A stretch of DNA of 64,000 bases. Source: Pseudomonas putida. Its GTDB lineage: Bacteria; Pseudomonadota; Gammaproteobacteria; Pseudomonadales; Pseudomonadaceae. Below are positions 17,207-25,872 of the stretch, in pieces. A program made the translations under genes and the position numbers. Under the pieces are notes generated by a model. The model was not told the origin of the DNA. It saw nothing but the letters and a program-made list of their open reading frames with translations, and searched no databases. Location: assembly GCF_002906855.1 (NCBI RefSeq), contig NZ_MINI01000048.1:1211623-1275622 (forward strand), read 5' to 3'. The first letter of the stretch is position 1; the number at the start of each line of letters is the position of its first letter.

Positions 17207-17815
17207 ATGACCGAAACTGCGCCGCTCACCCGCCCCCAGCTTCGTCGCCTGCTTCGCAATGCCCGCCGCGCCCTCACACCCGCCCAACAGCACCAGGCTT
17301 CACGCGGCCTGTTCCGCCAACTGGCGCAGCACCCCTTGTTCCGCCGCGCCCGACATATCGCCTTGTACCTGCCCAATGACGGTGAAATCGACCCGCGCCT
17401 GCTGCTGCGCGAGGCCCAGCGCCGGGGCAAGCGCACCTACCTGCCGGTGCTGCATGCCTGGCCGCGTACGCGCATGGTGTTCCAGCGTTTTGAACAGGGC
17501 GAAAAGCTCAAGCGCAACCGCTTCCGTATTCCCGAACCGTTGACCGATCGTCGGCGCCAGCGCCCGATCTGGTCGCTGGACCTGATCCTGCTGCCGCTGG
17601 TCGGCTTCGATGAAGTCGGCGGGCGATTGGGCATGGGCGGGGGTTTCTACGACCGCAGCCTGGCCTACCAGGCACGGCGCAAGACCTGGAAGAAACCGTT
17701 GCTGCTGGGGCTGGCGCATGAATGCCAGAAGGTCGAACGACTGGCGCAGGCCAGTTGGGATGTACCGCTGCAGGGCACGGTCAGCGACCGTAGCTGGTAC
17801 CTGGCGCCGAAGTAA
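17207..17815 (+). CDS. ygfA: 5-formyltetrahydrofolate cyclo-ligase
   Basis: The 202-residue enzyme converts 5-formyl-THF to 5,10-methenyl-THF using ATP. The signature is the ATP/Mg-binding GRLGMGGGFYDRSLA loop with the preceding LDLILLPLVGFDEVGG strand. The N-terminal basic helix (LRRLLRNARRALTP) is typical. It is likely cotranscribed with 6S RNA, as in other gamma-proteobacteria, and so links one-carbon metabolism to growth phase. Confidence 0.95.
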   Translation: MTETAPLTRPQLRRLLRNARRALTPAQQHQASRGLFRQLAQHPLFRRARHIALYLPNDGEIDPRLLLREAQRRGKRTYLPVLHAWPRTRMVFQRFEQGEKLKRNRFRIPEPLTDRRRQRPIWSLDLILLPLVGFDEVGGRLGMGGGFYDRSLAYQARRKTWKKPLLLGLAHECQKVERLAQASWDVPLQGTVSDRSWYLAPK

Positions 17816-17835
17816 GCGGCGTCAGCGAGGGGATA

Positions 17836-17985
17836 TCAGCGTTGCTGAGGGTTGGCGTCGACTGGCGTCTGATAGGCGGTATCCAGCTTGCGCTCCCAGA
17901 TGCCCTGGGCATAACCGGTGGTGACCACACCAAGGCCAAAGATGAAGACCAGGATCCACAGTAGATCCGGTTTGCGTTGATTCAT
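17836..17985 (-). CDS. Small single-span membrane protein of unknown function
   Basis: This 49-residue protein begins MNQRKPDLLWILVFIFGLG. A basic N-terminus is followed by one hydrophobic segment (LLWILVFIFGLGVVTTGYA) and a polar tail ending in NPQQR. ATG 17985 has a GGGGGG-type ribosome site; the longer open frame to 18078 is not needed. It is convergent with ygfA. The tail is short and polar, and the segment could be either an uncleaved anchor or a signal peptide. Function is unknown. Confidence 0.7.
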   Translation of the reverse strand: MNQRKPDLLWILVFIFGLGVVTTGYAQGIWERKLDTAYQTPVDANPQQR

Positions 17986-18163
17986 CGAAGAATGCCCCCC
18001 TAGGCATACGTTCAGGCTCGGCGACCTTCTAGGTGCCGCCGGAGCGTCTAGCTTTAAAATCGGCGCATTTTCCGACAACCTGAGTCTTCACGCAAACGTT
18101 GACGCCAACCGGCTGTCGGTTTCATGCAACAGGTTATTTCAAACCTTTTCAGGAGCAGTATCC

Positions 18164-18616
18164 ATGGCCTATTGGCTGATGAAATCCGAGCCCGACGAGC
18201 TGTCGATCGAAGGCCTGGGCCGCCTGGGCGAGGCACGCTGGGATGGCGTACGCAATTACCAGGCGCGCAACTTCATGCGGGCCATGAGCGTAGGCGACGA
18301 GTTCTTTTTCTACCATTCCAGTTGCCCGCAACCGGGCATTGCCGGCATCGCCCGCATCACTGCAGCGGCCTACCCCGACCCGACGGCACTGGACCCGGAA
18401 AGCCACTACTTCGACGCCAAGGCCAATGCCGAAAAGAACCCTTGGAGTGCGGTAGACGTGGCCCATGTGAAGACCTTCCGACAGGTGCTGGGGTTGGGGC
18501 TGCTGAAGCAGCAGAGTGCGCTGGCAGAGTTGCCACTGGTGCAGAAAGGCACGCGGTTGTCAGTGATGCCGGTGACTGAAGAGCAGTGGGCGGCGATCAT
18601 CGCACTGGCGCGCTGA
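18164..18616 (+). CDS. EVE-domain protein
   Basis: This 150-residue protein is a single EVE domain (PUA-like fold), related to human THYN1. Signatures are MAYWLMKSEPDELSI, WDGVRNYQARNFM, VGDEFFFYHS and the late HVKTFRQVLGL segment. EVE domains bind modified bases in DNA or RNA, and they occur in restriction and RNA-modification settings. Nothing next to it points to a specific partner. AGGAG precedes the ATG. Confidence 0.95.
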   Translation: MAYWLMKSEPDELSIEGLGRLGEARWDGVRNYQARNFMRAMSVGDEFFFYHSSCPQPGIAGIARITAAAYPDPTALDPESHYFDAKANAEKNPWSAVDVAHVKTFRQVLGLGLLKQQSALAELPLVQKGTRLSVMPVTEEQWAAIIALAR

Positions 18617-18707
18617 GTTCGGCTTGAGTGTTGCAGCGCGTATGCGATCGAGCGCCGCGCGGGCGACGCTCGATATCACAGGCGCCAGATCTCTAAAGCC
18701 AGACCAA

Positions 18708-19112
18708 TCACTGCACAATCAAGTTATTGAACAGCAGATCCTCGACAATCGGCTTGCCCTCTTCCGATTCCATCACCTGCTGCACCTGCTTCAACGCTTC
18801 CTGGCGCAGCTTCTCCTTGGCGTCGACGTTGCTCATGCTATCCACCGTCTGCTGGGTGAACAGGGCCACCAACTGGTTGCGGATCAACGGCTCCTGGTGC
18901 TTGACCGCAGCAGCCGCGGCATCACCGGTCACGCGCAAAGCCACATCGGCCTTGTACACGCGCAGCTTGGGGCTGCCATCGAGGGCGTAGTTGCCGACGA
19001 AGGGTGGGCTCAGGGTGATGTAGGAAACTTTCGGCTCCCCTTCCTTGGCTTCTTCGGCCATGGCCGCCGCTGGCAGCATCAGCGCCAGTACCATCAAGAT
19101 CCACGCTTTCAC
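18708..19112 (-). CDS. FliL-family protein outside a flagellar cluster
   Basis: With GTG 19112 (GAGGAG upstream) the protein has 134 residues. It has a signal peptide or anchor (VKAWILMVLALMLPAAAMAEE), then the FliL domain with YITLSPPFVGNYA, LRVYKADVALRVTG, IRNQLVALF and the C-terminal LLFNNLIVQ. FliL proteins sit at the flagellar stator and show structural likeness to stomatin domains. This copy lacks other flagellar genes around it and may act with a different membrane complex. It is convergent with the EVE gene. Confidence 0.88.
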   Translation of the reverse strand: MKAWILMVLALMLPAAAMAEEAKEGEPKVSYITLSPPFVGNYALDGSPKLRVYKADVALRVTGDAAAAAVKHQEPLIRNQLVALFTQQTVDSMSNVDAKEKLRQEALKQVQQVMESEEGKPIVEDLLFNNLIVQ

Positions 19113-19281
19113 GAATTCGCTCCTCAAAACAGTTGGCGCCAGCTTACCCAGCATGCCGCGCAAACCCAAGCACGGGCTTGTGCCAGCACTTATGTCAGCA
19201 CATCAGGGCGGGGCATGCTCGTTGACCCGGCAGGCGACCCTCCTACACTTATCGGCCACTCCACGCAAAGGAATAGCCCCG

Positions 19282-20259
19282 ATGAAAGCTGTGTTGTGCA
19301 AAACCCTGGGCCCGGCTCGCGACCTGGTGCTGGAAGACGTGGCCAGCCCGGTGCCGAAGAAGAACGAGATCCTGCTCGATGTGCAGGCTGCCGGGGTCAA
19401 TTTCCCCGACACGCTGATCATCGAAGGCAAATACCAGTTCCAGCCCCCGCTGCCATTCTCGCCAGGTGGCGAGGCCGCCGGCGTGGTCGCTGCGGTCGGC
19501 GAACGGGCCGGTACTTTCAAGGTGGGCGACCGGGTGATGGCCTTGACCGGCTGGGGGGCGTTCGCCGAGCAAGTGGCGGTCCCGTTCTACAACGTGATGC
19601 CGATCCCCGAGCACATGGATTTTGCCACCGCAGCGGCGTTCGGCATGACCTATGGCACCTCGATGCATGCCCTCAAGCAGCGCGGCCAGTTGCAGCCAGG
19701 CGAAACCCTGCTGGTGCTCGGCGCATCCGGTGGCGTTGGCCTGGCAGCGGTGGAAATCGGCAAAGCCATGGGCGCAAGAGTGATCGCCGCAGCCAGTAGC
19801 GCCGAGAAACTCGCCGTTGCCAAGGCTGCCGGGGCTGACGAACTGATCGACTACAGCCAGGCCAGCCTCAAGGAAGAAATCAAGCGCCTGACCGGCGGCC
19901 AGGGCGTGGACGTGATCTACGACCCGGTGGGCGGCGAGCTGTTCGACCAGGCCGTGCGCGGGCTGGCGTGGCAGGGCCGGCTGCTGGTGGTGGGATTTGC
20001 CAGCGGGACGATTGCGCAGATGGCGGCGAACCTGGTGCTGCTCAAGGGGGCGGCGGTACTTGGGGTGTTCTGGGGGGCGTTTGCCCAGCGCCAGCCAGAG
20101 GATAATGCGGCGAACTTCCGGCAATTGTTTGCCTGGCATGCCGAGGGCAAGTTGAAACCGTTGGTGTCGAAGACTTATCCACTGGCTGAAGCGGGGGCCG
20201 CAATCGAGCAGCTGGGGCAGCGCAAGGCTGTGGGTAAGTTGGTGGTGTTGGCCACATAA
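19282..20259 (+). CDS. Zinc-independent quinone oxidoreductase (MDR family)
   Basis: This 325-residue NADPH:quinone-reductase-like protein starts at ATG 19282 (MKAVLCKTLGPARDLVLEDV). It shows the GroES-like N-terminal half with AAGVNFPDTLIIEGKYQ, then the nucleotide-binding fold with LVLGASGGVGLAAVEIGKAM. The zinc ligands of alcohol dehydrogenases are absent. The KGAAVLGVFWGAFA segment is typical of the NQO-type subgroup that also includes fatty-acid-linked members. The physiological substrate is unknown. It stands alone, followed by an inverted REP pair. Confidence 0.92.
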   Translation: MKAVLCKTLGPARDLVLEDVASPVPKKNEILLDVQAAGVNFPDTLIIEGKYQFQPPLPFSPGGEAAGVVAAVGERAGTFKVGDRVMALTGWGAFAEQVAVPFYNVMPIPEHMDFATAAAFGMTYGTSMHALKQRGQLQPGETLLVLGASGGVGLAAVEIGKAMGARVIAAASSAEKLAVAKAAGADELIDYSQASLKEEIKRLTGGQGVDVIYDPVGGELFDQAVRGLAWQGRLLVVGFASGTIAQMAANLVLLKGAAVLGVFWGAFAQRQPEDNAANFRQLFAWHAEGKLKPLVSKTYPLAEAGAAIEQLGQRKAVGKLVVLAT

Positions 20260-20263
20260 GCAG

Positions 20264-20347
20264 GGACTGGCCCCTTCGCGGGCAAGCCCACTCCTACAAG
20301 GGATAGCGTTTTCCCTGTAGGAGCGGGCTTGTCCCGCGAAAGGGCCG
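20264..20347. repeat. Inverted REP pair
   Basis: The left unit is CCCCTTCGCGGGCAAGCCC with ACTCCTACAAG; the right unit is CTGTAGGAGCGGGCTTG with TCCCGCGAAAGGGCC. The pair separates the convergent quinone reductase and ChaC genes and probably acts as a bidirectional transcription boundary. Confidence 0.85.
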
Positions 20348-20355
20348 GCAGCTGC

Positions 20356-21006
20356 TCACACCTCGCGCAGGTTATGGCAGCGCCTGAACCGCGCCTCAAG
20401 GTTCCGATCTGGCATCTGATGGCTGCGCAGCGCATTCAATGTCTGCTCGACATAGTCTCGCGTGGTGCCATAGCGCCCCTTGGCACTCGCTAGAATCTGG
20501 CTGAGCAAGGTATCCGGCAGGTTGCCCGCATAGCACGGCAGATGCCGTTCCAGCACAAACCCCAACGCCTGCACCTTGCTGCCATCGCCCAACCGGCAGC
20601 TGAGCCAGTGCGGCCGATACGCCGGATAAGGCATTTCCCGCTGCCACAGGGCCATCAGCGAATCATCGAGGTTGCTGTCTTCAAGTCGGTAGGCAAAACC
20701 GCTGCAGGAGCCGCCGCGATCGAGGCCGAACACCAGGCCTGGCGTTTCCGGCGTCCCCCGGTGCTCGTGCGACCACAGGTACAACCCACGGTGATAACCA
20801 TGTACTCGCGCCCGTTGGCGCTCCACCGAATTACATTCAGGCCGCCAGATCAACGAGCCATAGGCAAACAACCAGACAGGGCCACCTTCATGGCGCGACA
20901 TGGTCATTTGCATGGAATTGAGCAACTGCTCACGGGTCAGTTGCTGACCGAAGTCGAGCGTCGGAGGATATGCAACTTCCCAGGACAAACTTTCAAGTGC
21001 CGACAT
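20356..21006 (-). CDS. Gamma-glutamylcyclotransferase, ChaC type
   Basis: This 216-residue protein matches the ChaC branch, which cleaves glutathione to 5-oxoproline and Cys-Gly. The fold signature VWLFAYGSLIWRPE (YGSL substrate loop) appears near residues 44-57. The conserved RVHGYHRGLYLWSHEHRGTP and LVFGLDRGGSCSGFAYRL regions follow. The expected catalytic Glu is within the WQREMPYPAYRP region. The start ATG at 21006 gives MSALESLSWE. It is monocistronic. Confidence 0.92.
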   Translation of the reverse strand: MSALESLSWEVAYPPTLDFGQQLTREQLLNSMQMTMSRHEGGPVWLFAYGSLIWRPECNSVERQRARVHGYHRGLYLWSHEHRGTPETPGLVFGLDRGGSCSGFAYRLEDSNLDDSLMALWQREMPYPAYRPHWLSCRLGDGSKVQALGFVLERHLPCYAGNLPDTLLSQILASAKGRYGTTRDYVEQTLNALRSHQMPDRNLEARFRRCHNLREV

Positions 21007-21203
21007 AAGCTGCCGCCATTATTCCCTGTTTACTACGCATAAAGCGGGAGGCTCTGATGACGCGGCCTGCGCGGCCGCGCCAGCAGCGCTTGCAGTAACC
21101 ATAGGATAGAAATGCGCCAATACTCAAGTCCCATGAACAGAGTTTCATGCACAGTTCCGACGACTGGGAAGTATTATTTCGATGGCCGCGAAAGTTAATG
21201 ACC

Positions 21204-21226
21204 AAGGCGGTAACAATGACCGCCTT
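21204..21226 (-). terminator. Probable terminator of the ubiD-reductase operon
   Basis: AAGGCGGT, a 7-base loop and ACCGCCTT form a perfect 8-bp stem 27 bp past the reductase stop. The downstream T-run on the minus strand is weak (TTGGTCATT). The rest of the 21007-21252 gap shows only possible chaC promoter sequence. Confidence 0.5.
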
Positions 21227-21252
21227 ATACCCCTTACTTCAAACTTCGGTTA

Positions 21253-22221
21253 TTAACCGCGCGGTGCGTAGGCAAACACATCGGCGCGCATGCGGTGCGC
21301 ATCCATGCCGGCCTCGACCAGGGCGTCGAGGGTGGCGTAGACCATGTTCGGCGAGCCGCTGGCATACACATGCACGGTATTGAGGTCTTTCACGTCCTCG
21401 CACACCGCTTCGTGCAGCATGCCGCAACGCCCTTCCCAGCCACACAGGTCGCTGACCACCTTGTGCAGGAACAAGTTGGGCAAGCGCTCCCATTCAGCCC
21501 AGTGCTCGATGCTGTAGAAGTCCTCCGGGCGACGGACACCCCAGTACAGGTGCACCGGATGCTTGAAGCCCTGGGCGCGGCAATGTTCGACCAGGCTGTG
21601 CATCTGGCCCATGCCGGTGCCAGCGGCAATCAGCACCAGCGGCCCGTCAGGCAACTCGGCCAAGTGGGTATCGCCGAACGGCATTTCGATACGCGCCACG
21701 CGGTCACGCTGCAGTTGCGCCAGCAACTGCAGCGCGCTGGCTTCGCGGCCCAGCACATGCAGTTCAAGGTCCCGCCCGGAATGCGGCGCAGAGGCCAGTG
21801 AGAAGGCCGCCGGCTTGCCGCCCTCGCGCTCGATCATAAGGTATTGCCCGGCATGGTAACGCGGCGGCTTGCCGGCCGGCGCGCGCAGGCGCACGCGCCA
21901 GACGTCGCCACCGACCTCGACGCATTCGCTCACGCTGCACGCCAGCTTGCGCACTGGCAGCTCGCCCAGGGCAAGCACACCATCCCAGAGCAACACACAG
22001 TCCTCCAGCGGTTCGGCAATGCAGGTGAACAACTCGCCATGGTCACGGACTACACCGTCCTGACGCACGCTTCCTTCGACCAACAACGCGGCGCAGACAT
22101 GGCAATTGCCATTGCGGCAGCTGTTTGGGCAGTCATAGCCCAGCCGCCGCGCTCCATCCAGGATCCTTTCCCCGGGTTCGAGCGCCAGCACCGCCCCGGA
22201 CGGCTGCAACGTTACCTGCAT
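21253..22221 (-). CDS. Ferredoxin-NAD(P)H reductase-type flavoprotein (AscD/Fre-like)
   Basis: The 322-residue protein combines an N-terminal plant-type [2Fe-2S] domain (CPNSCRNGNCHVC, then a fourth Cys in LFTCIAE) with an FAD domain (PPRYHAGQYLMIER) and an NAD-binding domain (LVLIAAGTGMGQMHSLVEH, ending in the VYASGSPNMV motif). This is the build of CDP-6-deoxy-glucoseen reductases and oxygenase reductases. Its ATG overlaps the ubiD stop as TGATG, so translation is coupled to ubiD. It could supply electrons for a quinone or flavin step, but no oxygenase partner is encoded beside it. The start is ATG 22221. Confidence 0.9.
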   Translation of the reverse strand: MQVTLQPSGAVLALEPGERILDGARRLGYDCPNSCRNGNCHVCAALLVEGSVRQDGVVRDHGELFTCIAEPLEDCVLLWDGVLALGELPVRKLACSVSECVEVGGDVWRVRLRAPAGKPPRYHAGQYLMIEREGGKPAAFSLASAPHSGRDLELHVLGREASALQLLAQLQRDRVARIEMPFGDTHLAELPDGPLVLIAAGTGMGQMHSLVEHCRAQGFKHPVHLYWGVRRPEDFYSIEHWAEWERLPNLFLHKVVSDLCGWEGRCGMLHEAVCEDVKDLNTVHVYASGSPNMVYATLDALVEAGMDAHRMRADVFAYAPRG

Positions 22222-23687
22222 CAATCTATTCCCAACTGATCCCACAGCTCATCGATACGGCGGGTGACGGCCTCGTCCTTGACGATGACCCGGCCCCATT
22301 CGCGTGTAGTCTCGCCCGGCCACTTGTGCGTGGCGTCCAGGCCCATCTTCGACCCCAGCCCCGATACCGGCGACGCAAAGTCCAGGTAGTCGATCGGCGT
22401 GTTGTCGATCATCACCGTATCACGCTTGGGGTCCATGCGCGTGGTGATGGCCCAGATCACATCGTTCCAGTCGCGGGCGTTGATATCGTCGTCGGTGACA
22501 ATAACGAACTTGGTGTACATGAACTGTCGCAGGAACGACCACACACCCAGCATCACGCGCTTGGCGTGACCTGGATACTGCTTTTTCATGGTCACCACCG
22601 CCATGCGGTATGAGCAGCCTTCCGGCGGCAGGTAGAAGTCGACGATTTCCGGGAACTGCTTCTGCAGGATCGGCACGAACACTTCGTTCAGCGCCACACC
22701 CAGGATCGCCGGTTCATCCGGCGGCCGGCCCGTGTAGGTGCTGTGGTAGATCGGCTTCTGCCGGTGAGTGATGCGCTCGACGGTGAACACCGGGAAGCTG
22801 TCCACTTCGTTGTAGTAGCCGGTGTGATCGCCATACGGGCCTTCCGGGGCCATTTCGCCCGGATGAATCACGCCTTCGAGGATGATCTCGGCGGTGGCCG
22901 GCACCTGCAGGTTGCTGCCCCGGCACTTGACCAGCTCGGTGCGGTTGCCGCGCAGCAGGCCGGCGAAAGCGTATTCGGAAAGGGTATCCGGCACTGGCGT
23001 CACGGCGCCAAGGATGGTGGCCGGGTCAGCGCCCAGGGCTACGGCAACCGGGAACGGCTGGCCCGGGTTCTTTTCGCACCACTCACGATAATCCAGGGCG
23101 CCGCCACGGTGGCTCAGCCAGCGCATGATCACCTTGTTGCGGCCGATTACCTGCTGGCGGTAGATGCCCAGGTTCTGGCGGTCCTTGTTCGGGCCACGGG
23201 TCACGGTCAGGCCCCAGGTGATCAGCGGCGCCACGTCGCCTGGCCAGCAGTGCTGGATCGGGAGTTGGCCGAGGTCGACATCGTCACCCTCGATGACCAC
23301 TTCCTGGCACACCGCGTCCTTGACCACCTTCGGCGCCATCGACACGACCTTCTTGAAGATCGGCAGCTTGGACCAGGCGTCCTTCAGGCCTTTCGGCGGC
23401 TCGGGTTCCTTGAGGAAGGCCAGCAGCTTGCCGATCTCGCGCAGTTCGTCGACCGACTCGGCGCCCATGCCCATGGCCACGCGCTCTGGCGTGCCGAACA
23501 GGTTGCCCAGTACCGGGATGTCGAAGCCAGTGGGCTTTTCGAACAACAACGCCGGACCCTTGGCGCGCAGGGTGCGGTCGCAGACCTCGGTCATTTCCAG
23601 GACAGGGGAAATCGGAACCTGGATGCGCTTGAGTTCACCGCGCTGCTCCAGGCCACGGATGAAGTCGCGCAAATCGCGATACTGCAT
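22221..23687 (-). CDS. ubiD: 3-octaprenyl-4-hydroxybenzoate decarboxylase UbiD
   Basis: This 488-residue enzyme decarboxylates the polyprenyl-4-hydroxybenzoate intermediate of ubiquinone using prenylated FMN (made by UbiX). Signatures include MQYRDLRDFIRGLEQRGEL, the conserved MRWLSHRGGALDY and the EGPYGDHTGYYNE active-site segment with the key Glu. The start ATG 23687 removes an upstream extension of 23 residues. It is followed without gap by the ferredoxin reductase. Confidence 0.96.
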   Translation of the reverse strand: MQYRDLRDFIRGLEQRGELKRIQVPISPVLEMTEVCDRTLRAKGPALLFEKPTGFDIPVLGNLFGTPERVAMGMGAESVDELREIGKLLAFLKEPEPPKGLKDAWSKLPIFKKVVSMAPKVVKDAVCQEVVIEGDDVDLGQLPIQHCWPGDVAPLITWGLTVTRGPNKDRQNLGIYRQQVIGRNKVIMRWLSHRGGALDYREWCEKNPGQPFPVAVALGADPATILGAVTPVPDTLSEYAFAGLLRGNRTELVKCRGSNLQVPATAEIILEGVIHPGEMAPEGPYGDHTGYYNEVDSFPVFTVERITHRQKPIYHSTYTGRPPDEPAILGVALNEVFVPILQKQFPEIVDFYLPPEGCSYRMAVVTMKKQYPGHAKRVMLGVWSFLRQFMYTKFVIVTDDDINARDWNDVIWAITTRMDPKRDTVMIDNTPIDYLDFASPVSGLGSKMGLDATHKWPGETTREWGRVIVKDEAVTRRIDELWDQLGID

Positions 23688-23768
23688 GCATGAGCCTCGT
23701 GTTGGCCGTATCGGTCGGGGTGCAGAGTGTAGCGCCGATAGGGCCGCAATAGCCAAAGTACAGATAGC

Positions 23769-23793
23769 AAAAAGCCGGGTTTCCCCGGCTTTT
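23769..23793 (-). terminator. Intrinsic terminator downstream of rho
   Basis: AAAAGCCGGG, loop TTTC, CCCGGCTTTT form a perfect 10-bp stem with flanking A/T runs, so it can work on either strand. It lies between the rho stop and the ubiD start and insulates ubiD from rho. Confidence 0.88.
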
Positions 23794-23810
23794 CGCGTGG
23801 TACGACGATC

Positions 23811-25070
23811 TTACTTGCGCTTCATCGACAGGAAGAACTCGTCGTTGGTCTTGGTCTGCTTGAGCTTGTCGACCAGGAACTCGATGGCGGCGATCTCGTC
23901 CATCGGGTGCAGCAGCTTGCGCAGGATCCACATGCGCTGCAGTTCGTCGTCGGCGGTCAGCAGCTCTTCGCGGCGGGTACCGGAACGGTTGATGTTGATG
24001 GCCGGGAACACGCGCTTTTCAGCGATGCGACGGTCCAGGGGCAGCTCCATGTTGCCGGTACCCTTGAACTCTTCGTAGATCACTTCGTCCATCTTCGAGC
24101 CGGTTTCGACCAGCGCGGTGGCGATGATGGTCAGCGAGCCGCCTTCCTCGATGTTACGCGCGGCACCGAAGAAGCGCTTCGGCTTCTCCAGGGCGTGGGC
24201 ATCGACACCACCGGTCAGCACCTTGCCGGAGCTCGGGATCACGGTGTTGTAGGCACGCGCCAGACGGGTTATGGAGTCCAGCAGGATGACCACGTCCTTC
24301 TTGTGCTCGACCAGGCGCTTGGCCTTCTCGATGACCATTTCGGCAACCTGCACGTGGCGGGTTGGCGGCTCGTCGAAGGTCGAGGCGACCACTTCGCCGC
24401 GCACAGTGCGCTGCATTTCGGTCACTTCTTCCGGGCGCTCGTCGATCAGCAGGACGATCAGGTGGCACTCGGGGTTGTTACGAGTGATGTTCGCCGCGAT
24501 GTTCTGCAGCATGATGGTCTTACCGGCTTTCGGCGGAGCGACGATCAGGCCACGCTGACCTTTGCCGATCGGGGCGCACAGGTCGATGACGCGACCGGTG
24601 AGGTCTTCGGTGGAGCCGTTACCGGCTTCCATCTTCAGGCGCTTGTTCGGGAACAGCGGCGTCAGGTTCTCGAACAGGATCTTGTTCTTCGCGTTTTCCG
24701 GACGGTCGAAGTTGATGGTGTCGACCTTCAGCAGGGCGAAGTAACGCTCCCCTTCCTTCGGTGGGCGGATCTTGCCGACGATGGTGTCGCCGGTACGCAG
24801 GTTGAAACGGCGGATCTGGCTTGGCGAGACGTAGATGTCGTCGGGGCCGGCCAAGTAGGACGCATCAGCCGAACGCAGGAAACCGAAACCATCCTGGAGA
24901 ATCTCCAGCACGCCGTCACCCGAGATCTCTTCGCCGCTTTTCGCGTGCTTCTTCAGCAGGGCGAAAATCACGTCCTGTTTGCGCGAACGGGCCATGTTTT
25001 CGATGCCCATCTGTTCGGCCATTTCCAAAAGATCGGTAATCGGCTTTTGCTTGAGTTCAGTCAGGTTCAT
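23811..25070 (-). CDS. rho: Transcription termination factor Rho
   Basis: The 419-residue protein matches Rho over its full length: the helical N-terminus (MNLTELKQKPITDLLEMAEQ), the cold-shock-like RNA site (GFGFLRSADASYLAGPDDIYVS), Walker A APPKAGKT and the Walker B-type VVILLDSITRL. The hexameric RNA helicase stops transcription at untranslated C-rich RNA. Its leader (25071-25265, 195 bp) is long and gene-free; rho mRNA leaders are often sites of Rho autoregulation, but I see no specific element in it. Confidence 0.98.
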   Translation of the reverse strand: MNLTELKQKPITDLLEMAEQMGIENMARSRKQDVIFALLKKHAKSGEEISGDGVLEILQDGFGFLRSADASYLAGPDDIYVSPSQIRRFNLRTGDTIVGKIRPPKEGERYFALLKVDTINFDRPENAKNKILFENLTPLFPNKRLKMEAGNGSTEDLTGRVIDLCAPIGKGQRGLIVAPPKAGKTIMLQNIAANITRNNPECHLIVLLIDERPEEVTEMQRTVRGEVVASTFDEPPTRHVQVAEMVIEKAKRLVEHKKDVVILLDSITRLARAYNTVIPSSGKVLTGGVDAHALEKPKRFFGAARNIEEGGSLTIIATALVETGSKMDEVIYEEFKGTGNMELPLDRRIAEKRVFPAININRSGTRREELLTADDELQRMWILRKLLHPMDEIAAIEFLVDKLKQTKTNDEFFLSMKRK

Positions 25071-25265
25071 AAGGGGAGTGACGTAATCATGTAAGAAGGG
25101 AGAATTAAGCTTTGGCTTAATGAGGCCGCGCCGCTAGATGGCGACAGGATCGCGTACTGATTCGAATTAGGGATGCTTCGGCGACGGCGTGCAGAGGGCA
25201 CTGGAGAAGCAGTGCGAGGCCGAATGTAACACTTGCTTTTTTCTGCGTCTAGTGCTCTGAAAAAG

Positions 25266-25293
25266 AAAAAACCCCGCATTTGCGGGGTTTTTT
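25266..25293 (-). terminator. Intrinsic terminator of trxA
   Basis: A-run then ACCCCGCA, loop TT, TGCGGGGT and a six-T run form a classic terminator just past the trxA stop, separating trxA from the rho leader. The symmetric A/T flanks allow use on both strands. Confidence 0.92.
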
Positions 25294-25301
25294 GCTTCAC
25301 A

Positions 25302-25631
25302 TCACAGGTGGGCGTCGAGGAACGCGGCCAGCTGCGATTTGGACAGGGCGCCGACCTTGGTGGCTTCGACGTTGCCGTTCTTGAACAGCATCAGGGTCGG
25401 GATGCCGCGCACGCCGTGCTTGGCCGGGGTTTCCTGGTTGTCGTCGATGTTCAGCTTGGCGACGGTCAGTTTGCCCTCGTAGGTAGCGGCGATGTCGTCC
25501 AGAACCGGAGCGATCATCTTGCATGGACCGCACCATTCAGCCCAGTAGTCGACCAGCACCGGGCCTTGAGCCTGCAGGACTTCGGCTTCGAAGGTGGCGT
25601 CGGTGACGTGTTTGATCAGATCGCTGCTCAT
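25302..25631 (-). CDS. trxA: Thioredoxin 1
   Basis: The 109-residue protein is a canonical thioredoxin with the redox-active WCGPC (Cys34 and Cys37), the buried Asp and the cis-Pro GIPTLMLFKNG loop. It reduces disulfides in ribonucleotide reductase and other cytoplasmic targets. ATG 25631 gives MSSDLIKHVTDATFEAEV. It lies upstream of rho, as in many gamma-proteobacteria, but is separated from it by its own terminator. Confidence 0.98.
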   Translation of the reverse strand: MSSDLIKHVTDATFEAEVLQAQGPVLVDYWAEWCGPCKMIAPVLDDIAATYEGKLTVAKLNIDDNQETPAKHGVRGIPTLMLFKNGNVEATKVGALSKSQLAAFLDAHL

Positions 25632-25748
25632 GGATATCTCCAGGGTCGTAAGCAAAAAACGTGGCCCATGATAGCGGCACCCAGGCCCTACAGGAAGTCA
25701 CGGACGATTGAGTGTAACTATAGTTGTGCAAGACGCCGCGAATCGAAA

Positions 25749-25766
25749 CTGTCACACAAGTGTCAT
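25749..25766 (+). promoter_or_regulatory. Putative Pho box upstream of ppx
   Basis: CTGTCAC, ACAA, GTGTCAT matches the PhoB direct-repeat consensus CTGTCAT-N4-CTGTCAT at 6 of 7 bases in each half. It is about 105 bp before the ppx ATG and suggests phosphate control. Confidence 0.6.
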
Positions 25767-25872
25767 AGCATGGAATGGCACATTGCCTTGCATCAAGGCC
25801 CGGTGCGGTGCGCGTTGGCGTCAGCCAAGGATCGTGGCACGATTGCCGGGTTACCGACCGAGAACACACAGA

